From assembly GCF_011493005.1 (NCBI RefSeq), contig NZ_CP049157.1:248001-312000 (forward strand): a stretch of 64,000 nucleotides of DNA. The letters are read 5' to 3'. The notes under the pieces are model-generated. The model worked only from the letters and a program-made list of their open reading frames with translations. It searched no databases and was not told the origin of the DNA. Source of the stretch: Caballeronia sp. SBC1 (lineage in GTDB: Bacteria > Pseudomonadota > Gammaproteobacteria > Burkholderiales > Burkholderiaceae). The position numbers and the translations under genes are program-made. The first letter of the stretch is position 1. Every line of letters starts with the position of its first letter. Of this stretch, positions 16,774-24,993 are shown in pieces.

Positions 16774-18360
16774 ATGCAGATCAGCGGAACACAAGAGCGC
16801 GCGCCGGCACTGCGCACGATGTGCGCGGCATGCAGGCTCGCCGTGCTCGCGGTAACGGCGGTAGGCGCGGCGACGCTTGCGTCACCGGCCTGCGCCGGCG
16901 ACACCATCAATCTCGGCGTCGACACTACGCTCGACTACACCTTCACGCTCGGCTACGGCCTGGGCATGCGCACGCGTGCGCCGAGCGGCAATCTGCTGAC
17001 GCCGGAAAACATCAACGGCGACGACGGCGACCGTAACTTCGCAAAGAACAAACTAATCGAAAATCAGGTCAGCCTGCTTGGCGAAGTGAATCTCAAGCAC
17101 GACGACTGGGGTGTCTTCGTGCGTGCGGATACCTTTTACGATCAGGCCTATCAGCATTCGAACTACAACAACGCGCCGGGCACCGTGAACCACGGGGGCA
17201 CCTACAACGACTTCACCGAGCAGGCGCAATACTGGTCCGGCGGCCACACCCAGTTGCTGGCCGCGTATGCATACAACACGTTCCGGTTCGGCGGCACCAG
17301 TCTGAACGTGAAGGTCGGCGACCAGGTGGTTGCGTGGGGCGAGAGCGTGTTCTTCCCGAACATTGCCGGCGCGCAAGGCCCGGCTGATGCGACTAAATCG
17401 TTCGTCGCCGGTGCCGAAGTGAAAGACATCCTCTTGCCAGTTCCGCAAATTTCGACGCAATGGCAGATCGCACCTAATTTCAGTCTGCTCGGCTATTACC
17501 AGTTCGCCTTCGAGCCAAACGACCTGACTGCGCCGGGCAGCTACATGAGCTATACGGACGTGGTCGGCCCCGGCGCCGAATACATCATCGGACCGGGCGG
17601 CATCCACATTCCGCAGGGCAACGACATCCGCCCCGGCAACAGCGGCCAATGGGGTCTGGGCGCGCGCTGGCGCGTGTTCGGCGACACTGAGGTCGGTGCG
17701 TACTACCTGCACTACAACGACATGAACCCCAATGTCGTGACGACCTATTTCCCGACACTGCAATACCAGGAGAAGTACTTCGACAACATCAAGCTTACCG
17801 GCCTGAGCTTCTCGACAGATCTGAACGGCGTCAACGTCGCCGGCGAAACGTCCTACCGGCAAGGCGCCGCCGTGCTCGTGAACACCCCGGCCGGCCCCAC
17901 CGCTACACGCGGTGACGTGTGGCAGTCGAACCTGTCGGCGATCTATTCGCTTGGGCCCACTTTCCTGGCTGCGTCGCAGACGCTCGTCGGCGAAATTTCA
18001 TACGTGCATGCCGGCAACATCACGCCGGAGATGGGATCGGCGCAACTGACCAACACCCGCAATTCGGCCGCGTTCGAGGTCGCGTGGACGCTCAGCTACA
18101 AGAACGTCTTTAACGGTTGGGACCTCGATGTGCCCCTGACCTATGCAGACGATTTCACCGGCAAGTCCGCACTCGCGGGCGGCCTCGGCTCGATGACCGG
18201 CGTGGGTGACCACCGGGTCACAGTCGGCGTCAATTTCACCCGTCTCAGCAACCTCAAGCTCGCGCTCGTCTACGCGAAATTCCTCGGTACACCTGACCCG
18301 ACGAACCGTCCGCTCGCGGATCGCGACTATGTGCTCGCCACCGCGACCTATTCGTTCTGA
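16774..18360 (+). CDS. DUF1302 outer-membrane beta-barrel protein
   Basis: A 528-residue exported protein. The ATG at 16774 has AGGAG five bases upstream. A signal sequence of about 45 residues ends in SPACAG. The mature part is rich in aromatic and glycine residues with many short alternating beta strands (DYTFTLGYGLGMR) and ends YSF with a terminal phenylalanine, as in outer-membrane barrels. DUF1302 proteins are often encoded beside DUF1329 proteins in steroid and terpenoid loci, which fits here. A channel or receptor for hydrophobic steroids is an inference. The operator at 16690 and the DUF1329 gene downstream support membership of the steroid regulon. Confidence 0.85.
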   Translation: MQISGTQERAPALRTMCAACRLAVLAVTAVGAATLASPACAGDTINLGVDTTLDYTFTLGYGLGMRTRAPSGNLLTPENINGDDGDRNFAKNKLIENQVSLLGEVNLKHDDWGVFVRADTFYDQAYQHSNYNNAPGTVNHGGTYNDFTEQAQYWSGGHTQLLAAYAYNTFRFGGTSLNVKVGDQVVAWGESVFFPNIAGAQGPADATKSFVAGAEVKDILLPVPQISTQWQIAPNFSLLGYYQFAFEPNDLTAPGSYMSYTDVVGPGAEYIIGPGGIHIPQGNDIRPGNSGQWGLGARWRVFGDTEVGAYYLHYNDMNPNVVTTYFPTLQYQEKYFDNIKLTGLSFSTDLNGVNVAGETSYRQGAAVLVNTPAGPTATRGDVWQSNLSAIYSLGPTFLAASQTLVGEISYVHAGNITPEMGSAQLTNTRNSAAFEVAWTLSYKNVFNGWDLDVPLTYADDFTGKSALAGGLGSMTGVGDHRVTVGVNFTRLSNLKLALVYAKFLGTPDPTNRPLADRDYVLATATYSF

Positions 18361-18362
18361 CG

Positions 18363-18407
18363 CTTCGTGCAATTCGTGCAATTCGTGCACCTCGTACGCC
18401 TCGTACG
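18363..18407. repeat. five tandem copies of an imperfect 9-bp repeat
   Basis: Three units close to ATTCGTGCA are followed by two of CCTCGTACG, in exact 9-base register, immediately after the DUF1302 stop codon and before the DUF1329 gene. The repeat is non-coding. It may reflect slippage, or it may form mRNA structure between the two genes. Confidence 0.8.
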
Positions 18408-18468
18408 CGGAGTACCCAAACGCATCGCCCTTTGAATCAGCCGTCTTTTACTGCAAGAGGATTTGGTC

Positions 18469-19848
18469 ATGAGTGGAATTTTCCATCCAGCATTACGTGT
18501 CTGCGTGTTCACGGCAGGTGCCGCGCTCGCCATCGCATCGTTCGCCAAAACCAGCCCCGAGGACCTGGCCAAGCTCGAAGGTCCGCTCACGCCGATGGGC
18601 GCCGAGCGTGCGGGCAACGCCGACGGGACCATCCCGGCATGGAGCGGCAAATGGTTCGGCACGCCGCCCGGCGTCGACTACAAGCAGGGCCAGCGCTTCC
18701 CCGACCCGTATGCGAGCGAACAGCCGCTCTTCGTCATCACCGCAGCGAACATGCAGCAGTACGACGCGCGCCTGACTGACGGCGAGAAAGCGCTGCTGAA
18801 GAAGTACCCGGACACGTTCACGATTCCGGTCTACCCGAGTCACCGCGATTTCCGCTACGGCGAGGACGTCTACAAGGATATCCGCCTGTATGCGCCAGGC
18901 ACGACGATGACAAAGGACCAGAACGGCCTGAAGGATTTCCCGCCCGTCACGCCGTTCCCGGTGCCGAAAAGCGGGGTCGAAGCGATGTGGAATCTGCGTT
19001 TCGCGTCGGCGATCGAGGGCGAGACCGCTACCTATGATCAGGCCGTTGTCTACCCGGACGGCAATATCGCGTGGGGCAAGGTGCAGTACGCGATCTACGG
19101 GCCACGCAGTGCCGATCGCTTCGATCCAAAGAGCGCATTGAACGCGAAGAGCTTCTTCCGCCAGACGACCATGCTACCGCTGTCCGATCGCGGCACGATC
19201 ATCACCGGCTTCGAGATGTGGGATCAGGAAGGCTCCGACACGCGCCGTACCTGGTCCTATAACCCGGGCACTCGGCGCGTGCGGCAGGCGCCTGAATTTG
19301 GCTTCGATCAACCGGAAGGTCCCGGTGGCTTTCGCACGGTCGATGACGACCGGCTCTTCAATGGTTCGGGTGAACGCTACGACTGGAAGATCGTCGGCAA
19401 GCGCGAAGTTTATGTGCCGTACGACAACTACAAGCTGATGGACCCATCGATCAAGTACACCGATCTGCTGACGAAGGGTCACGAAAACACCCAGTACATG
19501 CGCTTCGAGCTCCATCGCGTGTGGGTGCTGCAGGCGACGCTCAAGCAGGGCTATCGCCATCAGTACGCCAAACGTGTGCTGTATCTCGACGAGGACACAT
19601 GGAACGCGGTTGCCGCAGACAACTACGACGCACGCGGCACGCTGTGGCGCACCAACCTTGCGCCAACGCTCTATGCGTATGACGCGAAATCGTTCTACTC
19701 GACCGCCGTGTTCTATCACGACCTGATCTCCGGCGCGTATTACGCGGACCGTCTCGCGAATCAGGAACCCATGCCGGTGCTCACGCGCGGCTCGCAATTG
19801 ACGGAGGCGTATTTCTCGCCGGATGCGATTCGCGGCGCAGGTAACTGA
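18469..19848 (+). CDS. DUF1329 exported protein
   Basis: A 459-residue protein. The ATG at 18469 follows AAGAGG at a normal distance; a TTG two codons earlier is a weaker choice. An N-terminal hydrophobic signal (about residues 1-28) precedes the DUF1329 body, which opens with SPEDLAKLEGPLTPMGAER and NADGTIPAWSG. The family is typically encoded next to DUF1302. The pair may act at the outer membrane and periplasm in handling hydrophobic compounds, possibly with the MMPL transporter encoded at 25-27.5 kb. Mechanism unknown. Confidence 0.85.
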   Translation: MSGIFHPALRVCVFTAGAALAIASFAKTSPEDLAKLEGPLTPMGAERAGNADGTIPAWSGKWFGTPPGVDYKQGQRFPDPYASEQPLFVITAANMQQYDARLTDGEKALLKKYPDTFTIPVYPSHRDFRYGEDVYKDIRLYAPGTTMTKDQNGLKDFPPVTPFPVPKSGVEAMWNLRFASAIEGETATYDQAVVYPDGNIAWGKVQYAIYGPRSADRFDPKSALNAKSFFRQTTMLPLSDRGTIITGFEMWDQEGSDTRRTWSYNPGTRRVRQAPEFGFDQPEGPGGFRTVDDDRLFNGSGERYDWKIVGKREVYVPYDNYKLMDPSIKYTDLLTKGHENTQYMRFELHRVWVLQATLKQGYRHQYAKRVLYLDEDTWNAVAADNYDARGTLWRTNLAPTLYAYDAKSFYSTAVFYHDLISGAYYADRLANQEPMPVLTRGSQLTEAYFSPDAIRGAGN

Positions 19849-19871
19849 TTTACGTTGTGCGTCTGAAACCA

Positions 19872-19901
19872 GGTCATGCGCGCTCACGCAGGCGCATGAC
19901 C
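19872..19901. other. perfect 10-bp inverted repeat between DUF1329 and tesE
   Basis: GGTCATGCGC and GCGCATGACC form a perfect stem around a 10-base loop. There is no T-run after it, so it may be an RNA stability or processing element rather than a strong terminator. It would separate transport genes from tesEFG in the transcript. Confidence 0.5.
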
Positions 19902-19962
19902 CACCGCGTTCCGGACTTTCATGCACCCTTTATGCACTCTTCACTCACCCCTTACGTCTGCC

Positions 19963-20754
19963 ATGACTTCGACTCTTCACACCCTCCTCGGCGACGAGCT
20001 TTACAACGCCTGGCGCGACCGCGCGCCGATTCCCCCCTTCTCCGCGCGCAAAGACGGCTTTGACGGCTTTTCGCTCGCGGACGCTTATGGCGTGCAGCAA
20101 CGTTTCGTTGCCCGCCGCATCGCTGCAGGCGAAACCGTGGTGGGCAAGAAGATCGGCGTCACGAGCCAGGCCGTGCAGGACATGCTCGATGTCCGTCAAC
20201 CCGATTTCGGCATCCTGCTCTCCGGCATGCACTACGAAGCCGGCGCGGACGTCTCTGTCTCAACGCTGATCCAGCCACGCGCCGAAGGCGAGATCGTCTT
20301 CTATTTGAAGCTCGATCTGCGCGGGCCCGGCATTGATCGCGCCGACGTGCTCGCCGCCACCGAAGCGGTCGGCGCGTGCTTCGAAATCGTCGATTCACGG
20401 ATTCGCGACTGGGCGATCCGCATTGGAGACACGGTGGCTGACAACGCGTCGTGCGGCGTCTATGTGCTCGGCGAAGCGCGCGTTGCACCCGACACGCTCG
20501 ACCTCGCCGCGTGCCGCATGACGATCGACCAGAACGGCAAGCGTGTGGCCGAAGGCATCGGCGCGGCAGCGTTGGGGCATCCGGCCGACGCGGTCGCCTG
20601 GCTCGCGAATACGCTCGGCGAGCTGGGCGTGCCGCTCCTGGCCGGCGAAATCGTGTTGTCGGGCTCGCTCGCGGCATTGATTCCCGTTGCCGGTGGCGAC
20701 CATTTGCAGATGCATATCGAAGGTATCGGCGGCTGTTCGGTTAATTTTGTCTAA
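19963..20754 (+). CDS. tesE: 2-hydroxypenta/hexa-2,4-dienoate hydratase
   Basis: A 263-residue hydratase of the MhpD/TesE family. It adds water to the C5-C6 dienoate released by TesD to give a 4-hydroxy-2-oxo acid. Typical segments are [33 protein letters not shown] with the metal-binding glutamates, and an [20 protein letters not shown]-terminus. I took the ATG at 19963; one at 19921 adds 14 residues, and neither has a clear ribosome site. It precedes tesF and tesG, giving the standard hydratase, acetaldehyde dehydrogenase, aldolase order. Confidence 0.9.
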   Translation: MTSTLHTLLGDELYNAWRDRAPIPPFSARKDGFDGFSLADAYGVQQRFVARRIAAGETVVGKKIGVTSQAVQDMLDVRQPDFGILLSGMHYEAGADVSVSTLIQPRAEGEIVFYLKLDLRGPGIDRADVLAATEAVGACFEIVDSRIRDWAIRIGDTVADNASCGVYVLGEARVAPDTLDLAACRMTIDQNGKRVAEGIGAAALGHPADAVAWLANTLGELGVPLLAGEIVLSGSLAALIPVAGGDHLQMHIEGIGGCSVNFV

Positions 20755-20813
20755 GTAATCCTAAGTATCCGACCATTTCACCGTCTGGCAGACTGACTAT
20801 AAGGAAGCTTTCA

Positions 20814-21713
20814 ATGAGCAAGATCAAATGCGCGTTGATCGGACCGGGCAATATCGGCACCGATCTGCTTTACAAACTGCGCCGCAGCACGGTGCTCGAG
20901 CCGGTCTGGATGGTCGGCGTCGATCCGGCCTCGGACGGCCTCGCACGAGCGCGTGAATTGGGCCTGAAGACCACCGCTGAGGGTATCGACGGCCTGTTGG
21001 CGCATATCGAAGTCGACGACATCCGGATAGCCTTCGATGCAACCTCCGCTTATGTGCATCGCGAGCACTCCGACAAACTGACCGCGCGCGGCGTGCGCGT
21101 GATCGATCTGACGCCGGCAGCAATAGGACCGTTCTGCGTGCCGCCCGTCAATCTTGGCGCGCAGGTCGGCCAGAACGCGATGAACGTCAACATGGTCACG
21201 TGCGGCGGTCAGGCAACCATTCCGATGGTTCATGCGGTATCGCGCGTGCAGCGGGTCGTGTATGGCGAGATCGTGGCGACGGTATCGTCGCGCTCGGTCG
21301 GCCCCGGCACGCGCAAGAACATCGACGAATTTACGCGCACCACGGCGCTGGCAATCGAGCAGATCGGCGGTGCACAGGTCGGCAAAGCGATCATTGTCAT
21401 CAATCCCGCCGAGCCGCCGCTCATCATGCGCGACACGATCCACTGCCTGACCGAAGCCGATCTGGACATTGACGCGATTACCGCGTCGGTGCACGCGATG
21501 GTCGACGAGGTGCGGCAGTACGTGCCCGGCTATACGCTCAAGAACGGACCGGTATTCGATGGCAGGCGCGTGTCGGTGTTCATGGAGGTCGAAGGGCTCG
21601 GTGACTATCTGCCGAAATACGCCGGCAACCTCGACATCATGACTGCGGCCGCAGCCCGCACCGCTGAAGTCTTTGCCCAACAGATGCTCGCCGCCGCGCG
21701 AGCGACGGCATGA
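20814..21713 (+). CDS. tesF: acylating acetaldehyde/propionaldehyde dehydrogenase
   Basis: A 299-residue DmpF/BphJ-type dehydrogenase. It converts the aldehyde made by the aldolase to acetyl- or propionyl-CoA using NAD and CoA, and it normally forms a channelling complex with the aldolase. The N-terminus has the NAD-binding [10 protein letters not shown]. The catalytic cysteine is Cys130 in [16 protein letters not shown] precedes the ATG. The stop codon overlaps the ribosome site of tesG, which suggests tight coupling. For androgens the expected aldehyde is propionaldehyde. Confidence 0.92.
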   Translation: MSKIKCALIGPGNIGTDLLYKLRRSTVLEPVWMVGVDPASDGLARARELGLKTTAEGIDGLLAHIEVDDIRIAFDATSAYVHREHSDKLTARGVRVIDLTPAAIGPFCVPPVNLGAQVGQNAMNVNMVTCGGQATIPMVHAVSRVQRVVYGEIVATVSSRSVGPGTRKNIDEFTRTTALAIEQIGGAQVGKAIIVINPAEPPLIMRDTIHCLTEADLDIDAITASVHAMVDEVRQYVPGYTLKNGPVFDGRRVSVFMEVEGLGDYLPKYAGNLDIMTAAAARTAEVFAQQMLAAARATA

Positions 21714-21724
21714 AGGAGTCGACC

Positions 21725-22756
21725 ATGTCTCTTGCTGGAACCCGCATCACCGTGCATGACATGACCCTGCGCGACGGCATGCACCCGAAGCGTCACCAGA
21801 TCTCACTCGAACAGATGCGCTCGATTGCCCGCGGACTCGACGCAGCGGGCGTGCCGCTGATCGAGGTCACACACGGCGACGGACTGGGCGGCGCGTCGGT
21901 GAACTACGGCTTTCCCGCGCATACCGACGAAGCGTATCTGAGCGCAGTCCTGGCCGAGCTCGACCATGCAAAAGTGTCCGCGCTGCTGATACCTGGCATT
22001 GGCACGGTCGATCATCTGCACATGGCGCATGAACTCGGCGTGCACACGATCCGCGTCGCGACGCACTGCACCGAAGCGGACGTGTCCGAGCAGCATATTG
22101 GTCTCGCTCGCAAGCTGGGCATGGATACGGTGGGCTTCCTGATGATGGCGCATATGTCGCCACCCGATCAGCTTCTCCAACAAGCGAGACTGATGGAGTC
22201 GTACGGAGCGAACTGCATCTACATCACCGATTCGGCCGGCTATATGTTGCCCGACGATGTAACGGCGCGAATTGCGCTTGTGCGTGACAAGCTCAAGCCT
22301 GATACCGAGGTCGGTTTTCATGGGCACCATAATCTCGCCATGGGCGTGGCCAATTCGGTAGCCGCCATCGCCGCGGGCGCGAACCGCATCGATGCCGCCG
22401 CTGCGGGTTTGGGCGCAGGCGCGGGCAATACGCCAATGGAAGTGTTCATTGCAGTGTGTGAACGCATGGGCATTCAGACCGGTGTCGATGTCTTCAAGAT
22501 TTCCGATGTTGCCGAAGACCTCGTGACGCCTATCATGGACACGCCTATCCGCATCGATCGCGATGCACTGACACTGGGCTACGCGGGCGTCTATTCGTCA
22601 TTCCTGCTGTTTGCGAAACGCGCGGAAGCGAAGTACAAGATCCCGGCGCGCGACATCCTTGTTGAACTAGGTCGGCAGCGGCTCGTGGGTGGTCAGGAAG
22701 ATATGATCGAGGACACAGCGCTGACCTTGCTCAAGGCGCGTGCTGTTGTGGCGTGA
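21725..22756 (+). CDS. tesG: 4-hydroxy-2-oxovalerate/hexanoate aldolase
   Basis: A 343-residue DmpG-type class II aldolase that splits the 4-hydroxy-2-oxo acid into pyruvate and an aldehyde. [15 protein letters not shown] holds the metal-binding Asp and the catalytic His, and [15 protein letters not shown] supplies the two metal-ligand histidines. The ATG at 21725 is chosen because AAGGAG lies six bases upstream and the protein then starts like its relatives; a frame opens five codons earlier. It partners TesF. Confidence 0.92.
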   Translation: MSLAGTRITVHDMTLRDGMHPKRHQISLEQMRSIARGLDAAGVPLIEVTHGDGLGGASVNYGFPAHTDEAYLSAVLAELDHAKVSALLIPGIGTVDHLHMAHELGVHTIRVATHCTEADVSEQHIGLARKLGMDTVGFLMMAHMSPPDQLLQQARLMESYGANCIYITDSAGYMLPDDVTARIALVRDKLKPDTEVGFHGHHNLAMGVANSVAAIAAGANRIDAAAAGLGAGAGNTPMEVFIAVCERMGIQTGVDVFKISDVAEDLVTPIMDTPIRIDRDALTLGYAGVYSSFLLFAKRAEAKYKIPARDILVELGRQRLVGGQEDMIEDTALTLLKARAVVA

Positions 22757-22774
22757 CATAGTGCGCACTTCTGA

Positions 22775-22816
22775 ACAGCGGGCGTGGCGTAAGCTGCACG
22801 GCCCGCTGTTTTTGTT
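22775..22816 (+). terminator. rho-independent terminator after tesG
   Basis: ACAGCGGGC and GCCCGCTGT form a 9-bp GC-rich stem, followed at once by TTTTGTTTG. It lies about 20 bases after the tesG stop codon and before the phosphatase gene, so the tesEFG transcript probably ends here. Confidence 0.8.
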
Positions 22817-22848
22817 TGATCGTTTTAACGTTGGAGGATCTTTCACCC

Positions 22849-23736
22849 GTGCGACTTTCCTTTTCCCGAACACTGGCGGCGGGCATGCTGCTGAGCGCTG
22901 CCAGCGCCACCAGTGTCGCCGTCGGCGCGCAAACCCTCACGCCGCTTACGCCGCTCACTACTGACCAGTATGTCCCGCTCGAACGCGTGCAGAACACGCG
23001 CGATCTCGGCGGTTTGACGACTGAGGACGGCCGACGCATTGTGCCCGGACGCCTGTATCGAAGCGGTAACCCCGCGTTCGCCACGCCGTCGGACATTGCA
23101 AGACTTCAGACGATGCATCTCGATGTCGTGCTCGACTTCCGCGCAGACAGCGAAAAGCAACCTGCCGAGCAGGCGTTTGCCGCCCTGTTCCCTTGGCAAG
23201 CCGATCCGGTGCTGGCGGGAAATCTGTCGCCCGGCGCGATCGTGCCGATGCTCAAGCGCTCGACGCCCGCGCAGATGCATCAGTTCATGATCGAGCTTTA
23301 CCGGCAATTTCCAGGCACCTACCAGGCGCAGTTCACCCGCTTTCTCAAGCTTGCAGAAGACGACAAGACGATGCTGTACCACTGCACCGCGGGCAAGGAC
23401 CGCACGGGATTTGCAACGGTGCTGCTGCTCTCGGCGCTCGGGGTGGATCGGGCAAGCGTGATAGCGAACTATCTCGAATCAAATCGGTTTAACGCGGCGG
23501 GCAATGCACAGGCCACCGCGCAGTTGCAGAAGATCGGCGTGGTGCCCGATGTGGTGGCGCCGCTGCTGGCGGTCGATCCGGACTACATCGGCGCGGCGAT
23601 GCAGGTGATCGATCAGCAATACGGTGGCATGCAACACTATCTGGCCGATGTGCTGCACATTGATGTCGAGCGGATTCGACGGAACTATCTGGGTCCCGGG
23701 ACAGCTACGGTGGGCGGGGCCGCGGCGCAGCCCTAG
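22849..23736 (+). CDS. exported tyrosine/dual-specificity phosphatase (Y_phosphatase3 type)
   Basis: The best start is a GTG at 22849, nine bases after GGAGG, giving a 295-residue protein with a signal peptide ending at VGAQ. An ATG at 22816 would precede that ribosome site. NTRDLGG and RLYRSGNPAF are conserved in this phosphatase group. The P-loop is HCTAGKDRTGF, with nucleophile Cys179 and Arg185 in the CX5R motif. Such enzymes act on phosphotyrosine or phosphoinositides. It lies between the tesG terminator and the convergent kshA gene. Its link to steroid catabolism, if any, is unclear. Confidence 0.85.
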   Translation: MRLSFSRTLAAGMLLSAASATSVAVGAQTLTPLTPLTTDQYVPLERVQNTRDLGGLTTEDGRRIVPGRLYRSGNPAFATPSDIARLQTMHLDVVLDFRADSEKQPAEQAFAALFPWQADPVLAGNLSPGAIVPMLKRSTPAQMHQFMIELYRQFPGTYQAQFTRFLKLAEDDKTMLYHCTAGKDRTGFATVLLLSALGVDRASVIANYLESNRFNAAGNAQATAQLQKIGVVPDVVAPLLAVDPDYIGAAMQVIDQQYGGMQHYLADVLHIDVERIRRNYLGPGTATVGGAAAQP

Positions 23737-23762
23737 CCAGGGACCGGATCGCGAGCCTGTGC

Positions 23763-23784
23763 GAAGCGGTGGATCCACCGCTTC
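23763..23784. terminator. perfect 22-bp palindrome between convergent genes
   Basis: A perfect inverted repeat with 11-bp arms (GAAGCGGTGGA and its complement) centred on GGATCC. It lies in the 53-base gap between the phosphatase stop and the kshA stop. Position and symmetry suit a bidirectional terminator, although T-tracts are weak. Confidence 0.5.
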
Positions 23785-23789
23785 CCCCC

Positions 23790-24866
23790 TTACCCTTCAA
23801 ACACGTGATGCAGCGCCGGCGGCGTCCCGCTATCGCGGACCTTGATTTCAAACACTCTGCGTACCGTACTCGCCGGCCGGATTTCGGCGGTATCGAGATA
23901 AAACTGCGAATACCAGTCACGCATCTGATACAGCGGACCATCGCCTTCGCACAGCAACGGGTTGTCGATCCGCGTCTTGGTGTCCCAGATCGCAACGTCC
24001 TCATAAAACGCGGCCTGTGCCTGCTTTGAATACGCACGCGCGATTTCCATGTTCTGCTCGTCGGACAGCCCCGGAATCTTCTTGACCATCACCCCATAGC
24101 GCAGCTCAAAGCTGTTTATATCGATCGGCACATGGCTGTTCAGCAGAATCGAGTGAATCGGATGACCGCCGCTTTGCCCTGTCATTTCGGTGATGTGGTA
24201 CGCCGGACCAAAATACGTCGACAGCGCGATCAGTTCATCGCCGCCCAGGCGTTCACTGCGGCCCACCAGCAGTTGCGTCGCCTTGTGCGCCTCGAACAGG
24301 TTCGCGAAGTAATCGACCGGCGCGCCGTGCACGGTCGCGAAGTGCGCCATATCCGAGATGTTGTCGACCAGCTCGCGGCAGTTGGTGCCGATTACCATCT
24401 TGTCGACCACCCAGTTGGACCATTCGCTTCCAAAACACGCATCGATGCGCGGAATCGCCACTTCGTCGGGCGGCGGATTACCTTCAGAGTCGTGCCAGAT
24501 AAACAGCAACTGGTTCTGCTCTCTCGTATGCCACGTACCGATTTTCGCTTTCTGCGGAATCCGTTTGCAGTACGGAATGGATTGGCAGTTGCCGTCACCG
24601 TCCCATTGCCAGCCGTGAAACGGACACACGAGCGTATCGCCATCCACGCGCCCGGTGCTCAGATCGGCACCCATGTGCGGACAGTAGCCGTCCACCACGT
24701 TGACGCGTCCGTGCGAATCCATGAACGCGGCAAGACGACGTCCGAAGATATTCAGCGTATGGGGCTTGCCATCCTTGTAGTCGCTGGCGAGCCCGAGGCA
24801 GTGCCAGCCGCGCGCATAGCGCTGCACGAGCGGCTGCGATTCGATCTTGTAGGGACGTGCGGACAT
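23790..24866 (-). CDS. kshA: 3-ketosteroid 9alpha-hydroxylase, oxygenase component
   Basis: A 358-residue Rieske non-haem iron oxygenase. It hydroxylates C9 of androstadienedione, after which ring B opens. The Rieske cluster ligands are Cys62 and His64 (YCPHMG) and Cys81 and His84 (CPFHGW). The catalytic iron ligands include His175 and His180 in NISDMAHFATVH. TRIDNPLLCEGDGP near the C-terminus is characteristic of KshA. The ATG at 24866 follows a strong GGAGGAG; the open frame to 24974 is not used. The reductase partner KshB is encoded about 20 kb away. A perfect operator copy lies upstream. Confidence 0.95.
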   Translation of the reverse strand: MSARPYKIESQPLVQRYARGWHCLGLASDYKDGKPHTLNIFGRRLAAFMDSHGRVNVVDGYCPHMGADLSTGRVDGDTLVCPFHGWQWDGDGNCQSIPYCKRIPQKAKIGTWHTREQNQLLFIWHDSEGNPPPDEVAIPRIDACFGSEWSNWVVDKMVIGTNCRELVDNISDMAHFATVHGAPVDYFANLFEAHKATQLLVGRSERLGGDELIALSTYFGPAYHITEMTGQSGGHPIHSILLNSHVPIDINSFELRYGVMVKKIPGLSDEQNMEIARAYSKQAQAAFYEDVAIWDTKTRIDNPLLCEGDGPLYQMRDWYSQFYLDTAEIRPASTVRRVFEIKVRDSGTPPALHHVFEG

Positions 24867-24971
24867 GTCTTCTCTCCTCCAATGGAAAAAGCGGCGGATC
24901 TTTGTGATGGCCGCCGCTGTCGGTATTGCCGATGTTTCATGCCTGACGATAGACGCGGCCCGCGCCCTGTT

Positions 24972-24990
24972 CATCGTCCTGACGGACTAG
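24972..24990 (-). promoter_or_regulatory. predicted steroid-regulon operator (kshA), perfect copy
   Basis: On the minus strand this is CTAGTCCGTCAGGACGATG, identical to the consensus at all 14 fixed positions. It lies 105 bases before the kshA start, in the gap after the MMPL transporter gene. It implies that kshA has its own promoter despite sharing a strand with the genes upstream. Confidence 0.8.
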
Positions 24991-24993
24991 GTG

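Noticed and set aside
20779..20797. CACCGTCTGGCAGACTGAC before tesF, resembling the operator
   Set aside because: It is a local GTCTG/CAGAC repeat with the wrong orientation and several mismatches; tesF is already in the tesE unit.
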